9,280 nucleotides of DNA from Acidobacteriaceae bacterium (GTDB lineage: Bacteria > Acidobacteriota > Terriglobia > Terriglobales > Acidobacteriaceae): the NCBI GenBank assembly GCA_030040175.1, contig JASHUF010000233.1, forward strand, positions 1 through 9,280, written 5' to 3'. Position 1 is the first letter of the stretch. The number at the start of each line of letters is the position of its first letter. The position numbers were made by a program, and so were the translations under genes. Of the stretch, positions 1 through 5,164 are shown in pieces. The notes under the pieces are model-generated. The model saw only the letters and a program-made list of their open reading frames with translations. It made no database searches and was not told where the DNA came from.

Positions 1-312
1 CGCCGATTCGTGCGCAAGGCGCCGGAACTTGAGCGAATCGAGCGTCGTCCGGCTGATCTATGCGAGGTTACTAATGTTTGCACAATTGATTACCGGGAAA
101 CTACCGAAAACTGGCGGGAATGACCCGAAAGATGTACGTGTACATCGAATTGGCCATGCGCCGGGACGGCAAGTTCCATTCTGATACCGCGAAGACAGCG
201 CTGCGGTTTGCCGGTGAGCCGAAATGGAGCTGGGAGGAAATTCGATTTTGCGCCATCGCCCGCGGGCGAATCGCGAGCGGACCCCCGGACGGCGGAAGAA
301 GAATTGGAAGGG
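1..312. other. Left-edge stretch with no convincing gene
   Basis: No coding region can be supported here. Two short frames run in from the left edge, one ending at a TGA at 121-123 and one at a TGA at 182-184. Neither translation resembles a family I know. The part from about 61 to 180 is clearly poorer in G+C (about 45 to 53 percent by hand count) than the genes to the right, which look like 65 percent or more. Plus-strand frames that continue past 300 only read through the antisense of the tRNA gene and are not real. The stretch lies next to the 3' end of the tRNA. Confidence 0.4.
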
Positions 313-389
313 TGGTGCGCCCGGAGAGATTCGAACTCCCGACCTAATGCTCCGGAGGCATTCGCTCTATCCAGCTGAGCTACGGGCGC
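313..389 (-). tRNA. tRNA-Arg, anticodon CCG
   Basis: Read on the minus strand, the gene starts with GCGCCCG at 389 and ends with CGGGCGC, discriminator A and an encoded CCA at 313-315. It is 77 nt long and folds as a full cloverleaf. The D arm contains AGCTCAGCTGGATAGAGC. The anticodon stem AATGC/GCATT closes the seven-base loop CTCCGGA, so the anticodon is CCG (353-355) and reads the arginine codon CGG. The T arm contains the usual GTTCGAATC. The CCA tail is present in the DNA. A TATCCTGA box just upstream could be its promoter. Confidence 0.97.
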
Positions 390-395
390 GCCCTC

Positions 396-403
396 TCAGG
401 ATA
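396..403 (-). promoter_or_regulatory. Possible -10 box of the tRNA-Arg gene
   Basis: On the minus strand TATCCTGA lies 6 bases before the first base of the tRNA, which would give a primary transcript with a very short 5' leader. The same eight bases occur before rbfA at 3321-3328. No good -35 hexamer is visible about 17 bases further upstream, so this rests on position and on the shared octamer. Confidence 0.35.
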
Positions 404-501
404 GCGCAGAGGCGGCTCCGGGTGCAGGGGGCGCAGGGGCCGCGCGGGCGATCGGGCGGCTTTGCCGCTCCGGCTCTTAGGACGATGCAGCCCCCCGAAA
501 G

Positions 502-520
502 ATGCAACCGGATGGTTGCC
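502..520. promoter_or_regulatory. Palindromic operator 1 of the SRPBCC-ArsR operon
   Basis: GCAACC (504-509), spacer GGAT and GGTTGC (514-519) form a perfect inverted repeat, preceded by AT and followed by C. A second copy with the same arms and the same flanking AT and C lies exactly 41 bases downstream. This copy overlaps the proposed -35 box. A two-fold symmetric site in front of an operon that encodes an ArsR-type repressor is most simply that repressor's binding site. That assignment is inference. Confidence 0.75.
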
Positions 521-544
521 CTTTTTGCCGGCTCGCGTTAATAT
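516..544 (+). promoter_or_regulatory. Probable promoter of the SRPBCC-ArsR operon
   Basis: TTGCCC (516-521) and TAATAT (539-544) each match four of six consensus bases for sigma-70 and are separated by 17 bp. The -35 box lies in operator 1, and the -10 box runs into operator 2. A repressor bound at both sites would cover the promoter from both sides. The predicted start of transcription, near 550, leaves only a very short leader before the ATG at 566. Confidence 0.5.
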
Positions 545-561
545 GCAACCTGGAGGTTGCC
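543..561. promoter_or_regulatory. Palindromic operator 2, overlapping the ribosome binding site
   Basis: GCAACC (545-550), spacer TGGA and GGTTGC (555-560) repeat the arms of operator 1. The Shine-Dalgarno sequence GGAGG (552-556) lies inside this palindrome, and the ATG follows at 566. Bound protein here would sit over the expected transcription start. In RNA the same bases could also fold and mask the ribosome binding site. The 41-bp offset is close to four helical turns, which would put two bound dimers on the same face of the DNA. Confidence 0.75.
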
Positions 562-565
562 TGTC

Positions 566-1030
566 ATGGAAGACCGCATCGTAAAAAGCGTCGAGCTCAA
601 AGCCCCCGTGGAGCGGGTGTGGCGCGCGCTGACAGACTGGCGCGAGTTCGGCGAGTGGTTTCACGTGAAGCTCGAAGGGCCCTTCGCGGTGGGCCGGGTT
701 TCGCGCGGGCAGATCACCCATCCCGGCTACGAACACATCGTGTGGGAAGCCCTGATCGAAAAGATGGAGCCCGGGCGCCTGTTCTCCTACACCTGGGCGC
801 AAATCGAGTTTCACGACCAGGAGCGCTACTCGCCCGACTACTCCCAGGCGCCGCGCACGCTGGTCGAGTTCCGGCTGGAGAAGACCGCATCCGGCACCCT
901 GCTCACGGTTACCGAGTCCGGCTTTGAAAATGTCCCCGCGGGGTGGCGCGCAACGGCGCAGCGCGGCAACGAGGGCGGCTGGGCGCTGCAGATGAAGAAC
1001 ATCGAGGGCTATCTTGCGCAAAGACCGTAG
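566..1030 (+). CDS. SRPBCC domain protein, AHSA1 (activator of Hsp90 ATPase homologue 1) type
   Basis: A 154-residue single-domain protein of the START/Bet v1-like SRPBCC fold. The family signature is the N-terminal strand followed by APVERVWRALTDWREFGEWF (13-32). A strand pair rich in hydrophobic residues, TLVEFRLEKTASGTLLTVTE, covers 99-118, and the long C-terminal helix that closes the ligand cavity is near 135-150. No signal peptide or membrane segment is visible, so it should be cytoplasmic. Members of this family bind or process small hydrophobic molecules; the ligand cannot be read from the sequence. ATG 566 is chosen because GGAGG lies 9 bases upstream; a TTG at 557 would touch that GGAGG directly. 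Its end overlaps the next gene, an ArsR repressor, by 17 bases. SRPBCC and ArsR genes are often paired, usually with the regulator first, whereas here it is second. Confidence 0.9.
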   Translation: MEDRIVKSVELKAPVERVWRALTDWREFGEWFHVKLEGPFAVGRVSRGQITHPGYEHIVWEALIEKMEPGRLFSYTWAQIEFHDQERYSPDYSQAPRTLVEFRLEKTASGTLLTVTESGFENVPAGWRATAQRGNEGGWALQMKNIEGYLAQRP

Positions 1031-1406
1031 ACGGGGGCCGGCTCAAGCGCCGGCTCACGCCCCGGCCGGCACTCAGTCGCGGACTTCGGGCGGTGGACCG
1101 GGGCAGGCGCTGCTGTTTGCCGCGCTGGGCGATGAGACGCGGCTCAAGCTCATTGCGCGGCTCGCACGCGGGCAGCCGCAATCGATCGTGCGCCTCACGC
1201 GCGGCTCACTGCTCACGCGGCAGGCAATTACCAAGCACCTGCGCGTGCTCAAGCGCGCGGGACTGGTGCGCTGCGTGCGCGCGGGGCGCGAGAGTCGCTT
1301 CGAGCTCGACCCGCGGCCCTTCAAAGACATGGAAGAATATCTGAGTTTGGTCGCGCGCGCGTGGGACGAGGCGCTCGCGCGGCTCAAGGCATTTGTGGAG
1401 GAGTAA
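1014..1406 (+). CDS. ArsR-family winged-helix transcriptional repressor
   Basis: A 130-residue protein with the winged helix-turn-helix of the ArsR family. After a basic, Pro/Ala-rich N-terminus (1-30) comes LLFAALGDETRLKLIARLA (33-51). The DNA-reading helix lies in LTRQAITKHLRVLKRAGLV (67-85), the wing is near 86-98, and a C-terminal dimerisation helix is at 104-130. The Cys-containing metal motif of ArsR/SmtB sensors is absent: the only cysteine is residue 87. It is therefore more likely to respond to a non-metal cue or to act as a plain autorepressor. The start is a TTG at 1014, the only sensible start before the conserved domain; GAGGG lies 5 bases upstream, and 17 bases overlap the SRPBCC gene, which suggests translational coupling. 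Its likely targets are the two palindromes at 502-561. Confidence 0.9.
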   Translation: MRKDRRRGPAQAPAHAPAGTQSRTSGGGPGQALLFAALGDETRLKLIARLARGQPQSIVRLTRGSLLTRQAITKHLRVLKRAGLVRCVRAGRESRFELDPRPFKDMEEYLSLVARAWDEALARLKAFVEE

Positions 1407-1483
1407 GCGCAGCTCGCCCTGCGCCCGGCCGCGTTGCCGTGGAAACGCGTTGCGCGGGAGGCGCCGCGCCTGCGCATGGGACA

Positions 1484-3283
1484 ATGAATCCAGGCGCCAT
1501 GACGGACCCATCCACCGGCGAAACCGCCAACGAACTCACGCACAAGACTGACCTGGACCCGTCGGACTCCGCCGCAGGCACGCCCGCCCCCGAAGACCGC
1601 GCGGAGACCGGTGAATCCTTTGGGGACGCGCTGCGCGAGTTCGAGCGCACGCACACCCATCGCGCAAAGGCGCAGCAGCTTGAGGGCGCCGTGGTCTCGC
1701 TCACGGCAGAGCAGGTGATCCTTGACATCGGGTACAAGATGGAAGGCGTGCTGCCGCGCGCGGCCTTTGAGAACAACGCCGGGCAGGTGAAGCGCGGGGA
1801 TGTGTTTCCGGTTTCCATCCGGGGGCGCAACGAAGAGGGTTACTACGAGCTTTCGCGCTTCCGCGTGGCCCAGCCGCGCGACTGGACGGCGCTGGAGCGC
1901 GCCTTCGCCGGGAAGACGCCGGTGGCGGGCACGGTAACGGCGGTGGTGAAAGGCGGGTTGAGCGTGGACGTGGGCGTGCGCGCCTTCCTGCCCGCCTCGC
2001 GCAGCGGCGCCCGCGATGCGGCAGAGCTCGCAGCGCTCGTGGGGATGGAAATCACCTGCCGCATTACCAAGCTCGACGTGGCTGGCGAAGACGTAGTGGT
2101 CGACCGGCGCGTGGTGCTCGAAGAGCAGGCGCGGGCGTTGCTCGATGAGCGCCGCGCCGCGCTCAAACCGGGCGACACCGTAACCGGCACGGTGCGCACG
2201 CTCATGCCGTACGGCGCCTTCGTCGACATCGGCGGACCCGAAGTGCGCGGCATCGATGGCCTGCTGCACATAAGCGACATCGCGCGCGCGCGGATCGCCA
2301 GGCCTGAAGACGTGCTCAGCGTGGGCCAGGAGCTGACCCTGAAGGTGCTGAAAATCGACCCCGAGACCAGAAAGATTTCGCTGGGCCTCAAACAACTGCA
2401 GCCGGAGCCGTGGGAGACCGCGGCCGAGCGCTACCTGCCCGGGGCGCGCGTGGCGGGATCTGTAACGCGGCTGACGGACTTCGGCGCATTTGTCGAGCTC
2501 GAGCCGGGGCTCGAAGGCATGATTCACATCTCGGAGATGTCGTGGGCGAAAAAAGTGCGCCACCCCTCGGACCTGCTCAAGGTGGGCGACCGCGTGGACG
2601 CGGTGATTCTCTCCCTCAAGGCGCCGGCGAACACCGAGCCGGGCCGCATCGCGCTCGGCCTCAAGCAGACGCTCGCCGATCCCTGGCTCGAAGTGCTGCG
2701 CAAGGTTCCGGTGGGCGCGCAGGTGGCGGGCCCGGTGACCAAGCTGATGAGCTTCGGCGCGTTTGTGGAGATCGCCGAGGGCGTGGAGGGCCTGGTGCAC
2801 ATCAGCGAGATCGCGGCCGGGCGCAGGCTGAACCATCCCGGCGACGCGCTGCGCGTGGGCCAGGGCGTGCAGGCGCTGGTGCTGGCCGTCGATCAGGAGA
2901 AACGCCAGATCAAGCTCTCGATCAAGCAGCTCATTCCCACGGGCCTGGACGAGTACCTCGCCGAGCACAGGGCGGGCGATACCGTCTCCGGCCGCGTGGT
3001 TGCCATCACCCAGTCGGGAATCGACGTGGAGCTGGGCGAAGGCATCCGCGGAATGTGCCCGGCGGCGCAGCGGCCGACGGCCGATCCCGGCGTTGCGCCC
3101 CATGCTGCACCCGCCGCGAAGGCCGATCTGAGCAGTCTGAGCTCGATGCTCGAGGCGCGGTGGAAAGGCAGCGCGCCGGCGCCCCAGGCCAAGCCGGAGC
3201 CCGTGGCCGTGGGGCAGGTGCGCAGCTTCCGTATCGTGAAGCTGGACGCCGAGAAAAAGACCATCGAGCTGGAGCTGGCATAG
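1484..3283 (+). CDS. S1 RNA-binding domain protein (30S ribosomal protein S1-like, six S1 domains)
   Basis: A 599-residue RNA-binding protein. Residues 1-60 are acidic and Ser/Thr/Pro-rich, probably disordered. Six S1 (OB-fold) units follow at roughly 66-126, 145-208, 229-304, 318-395, 409-483 and 496-598. Units 3 to 5 are the clearest, with YGAFVDIGG, FGAFVELEPGLEGMIHIS and FGAFVEIAEGVEGLVHIS. Unit 6 is split by a Pro/Ala-rich insert of about 45 residues (531-573) before its last strands. Ribosomal S1 helps mRNA bind the 30S subunit; six domains and this length fit S1, but a separate rpsA elsewhere in the genome cannot be excluded, so no symbol is given. Start choice is uncertain: ATG 1484 and ATG 1499 are both in frame and neither has a strong Shine-Dalgarno sequence. 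The gene sits directly before rbfA and nrnA. Confidence 0.88.
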   Translation: MNPGAMTDPSTGETANELTHKTDLDPSDSAAGTPAPEDRAETGESFGDALREFERTHTHRAKAQQLEGAVVSLTAEQVILDIGYKMEGVLPRAAFENNAGQVKRGDVFPVSIRGRNEEGYYELSRFRVAQPRDWTALERAFAGKTPVAGTVTAVVKGGLSVDVGVRAFLPASRSGARDAAELAALVGMEITCRITKLDVAGEDVVVDRRVVLEEQARALLDERRAALKPGDTVTGTVRTLMPYGAFVDIGGPEVRGIDGLLHISDIARARIARPEDVLSVGQELTLKVLKIDPETRKISLGLKQLQPEPWETAAERYLPGARVAGSVTRLTDFGAFVELEPGLEGMIHISEMSWAKKVRHPSDLLKVGDRVDAVILSLKAPANTEPGRIALGLKQTLADPWLEVLRKVPVGAQVAGPVTKLMSFGAFVEIAEGVEGLVHISEIAAGRRLNHPGDALRVGQGVQALVLAVDQEKRQIKLSIKQLIPTGLDEYLAEHRAGDTVSGRVVAITQSGIDVELGEGIRGMCPAAQRPTADPGVAPHAAPAAKADLSSLSSMLEARWKGSAPAPQAKPEPVAVGQVRSFRIVKLDAEKKTIELELA

Positions 3284-3294
3284 GCGCGCAAACT

Positions 3295-3315
3295 GGTTCG
3301 CGTACCCGCGCAACC
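3295..3315 (+). terminator. Possible hairpin in the S1-rbfA gap
   Basis: GGTTCGCG (3295-3302), loop TACC and CGCG-C-AACC (3307-3315) can form an eight-pair stem with one bulged C. It is followed by TTTGTTAT, which is only a weak U-tract. It may act as a partial terminator or attenuator between the S1 gene and rbfA. It also overlaps the area where a -35 box for rbfA would lie, so its role is unclear. Confidence 0.3.
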
Positions 3316-3317
3316 TT

Positions 3318-3328
3318 TGTTATCCTGA
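3318..3328 (+). promoter_or_regulatory. Possible extended -10 promoter of rbfA
   Basis: TGTTATCCTGA has the TGn extension typical of extended -10 promoters followed by TATCCT. It lies 30 bases before the rbfA ATG, and the TATCCTGA part is identical to the box before the tRNA gene. A weak -35 candidate TTCGCG (3297-3302) is 18 bp upstream. If real, rbfA and nrnA could be transcribed apart from the S1 gene. Confidence 0.35.
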
Positions 3329-3358
3329 TGGGTTTACCACCGGGCGAGGAGGCTCGCC

Positions 3359-3832
3359 ATGCCCGAGCATAGAGCAAGAAAACATCATCAGGACCGGGTG
3401 GCCGAGGCGCTGCGGGAAGAGATTGGCGCCATGATCGAGGGCGAGCTCTCCGATCCGCGCATCGATTTCTGCCACGTGAGCGAGGTGGCGCTCAATCCCG
3501 GCGGAAAATCGGCGCGGGTGTACGTGGCTGTGGACTCGCACGCCAGGGACATCGCCAGGGCGGAGAACGAGACCATCGCCGGCCTCGAAGCGGCCAAGGG
3601 CTACATCCGCCACGAGCTGAAAGAGCGCATGGGCGTGCGCCAGGTGCCCGACCTCAGTTTTCTGCCCGACCGCTCCGGACGCTTCCAGGCGCGCATTGAG
3701 GAGCTGATGAGCCGCTCGCGGAAGACGGGGTCGGCCGGCAAGCCCGAACCGGCCGGTACGCGCGACGCAACCGGTACTCACGCCACGGCCGCCGTGCGCG
3801 CCCGGCAGAGCCAGGAAGCCGGGCCCGAGTAA
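3359..3832 (+). CDS. rbfA: 30S ribosome-binding factor RbfA
   Basis: RbfA binds the immature 30S subunit and helps mature the 5' end of 16S rRNA; it is also needed for growth in the cold in well-studied species. The 157-residue protein opens with RVAEALREEIGAMIEGELSD (13-32), followed by DPRI and the strands HVSEVALNPGGKSARVYVAV (39-58). The signature helix and strand AKGYIRHELKERMGV (79-93) and VPDLSFLPD (96-104) complete the KH-like fold. The usual length is about 115 to 135 residues; the last 38 residues here are a Gly/Ala/Thr/Arg-rich tail of low complexity. ATG 3359 has GAGGAGG 6 bases upstream. It lies between an S1-domain gene (75-base gap) and nrnA (59-base gap). Confidence 0.96.
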   Translation: MPEHRARKHHQDRVAEALREEIGAMIEGELSDPRIDFCHVSEVALNPGGKSARVYVAVDSHARDIARAENETIAGLEAAKGYIRHELKERMGVRQVPDLSFLPDRSGRFQARIEELMSRSRKTGSAGKPEPAGTRDATGTHATAAVRARQSQEAGPE

Positions 3833-3891
3833 GCGCTTGCTTCATTTCCCCCAGGATGCTGCTTGCCTTGAGTCCGGAGGACGTTTGCTCC

Positions 3892-4899
3892 ATGACGAAG
3901 GAAGCCGCGATCAGCGCGCAGGGGGAGCAAGCCCGCGCGGCTGAATCCGATCCGCTGCATCAGGTTCTTGAAGTTCTCGAACGGGGCGAGCGGTTCCTCG
4001 TCTGCTCGCATGCGCGCCCCGACGGCGACGCCGTGGGCAGCATGCTCGCTCTGGGCATGGTGCTCGAGCAGATGGGCAAGAAGGCCGACCTGGTAACCGC
4101 CGACCGGGTTCCGGTTCTCTACCGCCGTCTGCCGGGAGTGGAGAAGATTCGCTCGGCTGAACGGGTGCGCGGTCCCTACGACGCGGCCATCCTGCTCGAG
4201 TGCGACAGCGTGGAACGCGCGCGGCTCGAGGGCCTGGAGGATCTGTTTCTCATCAACATCGATCACCACATCAGCGGCCGGCCGTATGCGCAACTGAACT
4301 GGATCGACTGCGACGCGGCCAGCGTGGGCGAGCTTGTCTACCGCGTGGCCGGGGCTGCCGGGGTGACGCTGACGCCGCAGATGGCCGCGTGCCTGTACAC
4401 CACCATCCTCACCGACACCGGGAGCTTTTCCTATGGAGCGCTGAGCGCGCGCACCTTTGCCCTGGCGCGGGAGCTGGTGCTGGCCGGAGCCGATCCCATT
4501 GCTCTGGCGCGGGACGTGTATTATTCCGTGCCCGCCTCGAAGGTGGTGCTGCTGGGCGCAGCGCTCAACAACCTGCGGCGCCAAGGCCGGCTGGCGTGGC
4601 TGTGGATCACTCTCGAAGACATGGCGCGCGCCCAAGCAGTAGAGGAAGACTGCGAAGGCATCGTGAACTTTGCTTTAAGCATCGCCGGGGTGGAGGCCGC
4701 GGTGTTTCTGCGCGAGCTCCCCGACGGCCAGGTGCGCCTGAGCCTGCGCAGCAAAGGTAAGGTCAACGTGGCCGCGATCGCCGGAAAGCTGGGTGGCGGC
4801 GGCCACGAGAATGCCGCGGGCTGCACCCTTGCGGGGCCGCTCGCGCGCGCGCAGGAGCAGATCCTGGCTGAGCTGCGCCCGGCTGTTGCCGGGCCTTGA
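3892..4899 (+). CDS. nrnA: DHH-family bifunctional oligoribonuclease/pAp phosphatase NrnA
   Basis: NrnA degrades RNA fragments of a few nucleotides to mononucleotides and removes the 3' phosphate from pAp, using Mn2+ in the cytoplasm. The 335-residue protein has all the expected DHH motifs: SHARPDGDAVGS (39-50), LLECDS with its Asp at 105, the name-giving DHH at 124-126 in INIDHHISG, and LTDTGSFSYG (173-182). The C-terminal DHHA1 domain ends with the substrate loop KLGGGGHENAAGC (299-311). ATG 3892 is preferred because CGGAGG lies 11 bases before it; an in-frame ATG at 3856 would add 12 residues but has AGG touching it and no spacing. rbfA followed by nrnA is a common order. The usual next gene, truB, is not present. 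Confidence 0.95.
   Translation: MTKEAAISAQGEQARAAESDPLHQVLEVLERGERFLVCSHARPDGDAVGSMLALGMVLEQMGKKADLVTADRVPVLYRRLPGVEKIRSAERVRGPYDAAILLECDSVERARLEGLEDLFLINIDHHISGRPYAQLNWIDCDAASVGELVYRVAGAAGVTLTPQMAACLYTTILTDTGSFSYGALSARTFALARELVLAGADPIALARDVYYSVPASKVVLLGAALNNLRRQGRLAWLWITLEDMARAQAVEEDCEGIVNFALSIAGVEAAVFLRELPDGQVRLSLRSKGKVNVAAIAGKLGGGGHENAAGCTLAGPLARAQEQILAELRPAVAGP
4877..4894 (+). terminator. GC-rich hairpin at the end of nrnA
   Basis: GCCCGGC (4877-4883), loop TGTT and GCCGGGC (4888-4894) form a perfect seven-pair stem that ends 5 bases before the last base of the nrnA stop codon. No U-tract follows, so it would be a poor classical terminator, but it could slow polymerase or protect the 3' end of the message. 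Confidence 0.3.
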
Positions 4900-5164
4900 G
4901 CGGCAATGCGCATCCTTGAAGCCCGAGCAAATCTGTTAGCCTTGACGCTGTCCGCACGCGGCCTGATCGCTGCGCCGCCTGCGCGCACGGGCACCGGACG
5001 TCCGGCTCCCCCCGGGAACTGCCTCGCCGGACAGGCAGCGCAGTCCCGGACGAGAAGAGGAGCGATTGCAAGAGCGGAACGGGTTGAGGCCAGACCAAGA
5101 GCAAGCCGGGGCCAGGGGAATTGGGGGGATCGCTTCGCCGCCCTCCGCTGGAGAACTGCTGAAA
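4900..5164 (+). promoter_or_regulatory. 265-base leader before the glycosyltransferase, with palindromes
   Basis: No gene is supported here. TGTTAGCCT (4934-4942) resembles the proposed rbfA -10 (TGTTATCCT) and could be an extended -10 box. CCGGACGTCCGG (4994-5005) is a perfect 12-bp palindrome. A larger hairpin follows: CCGGGA (5012-5017) pairs with TCCCGG (5044-5049), and inside it CTGCCT (5019-5024) pairs with AGGCAG (5033-5038). AGAGGAG follows at 5056-5062, 3 bases before an in-frame TTG at 5066. If that TTG is used, the glycosyltransferase gains 33 residues and the leader shortens. Confidence 0.4.

Noticed and set aside
120..541. Plus-strand frames 120-347 and 224-541
   Set aside because: They read through the antisense strand of the tRNA; the peptide PERFELPT is the usual false product of such sequence.
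557..565. TTG 557 as start of the SRPBCC gene
   Set aside because: GGAGG ends on the base directly before it, leaving no spacing; ATG 566 has a spacing of 9.
1073..3313. Long minus-strand open frame of about 746 codons
   Set aside because: It is the reverse of the S1 gene in GC-rich DNA; its translation is rich in His, Arg and Leu and resembles nothing, while the plus strand encodes clear S1 domains.
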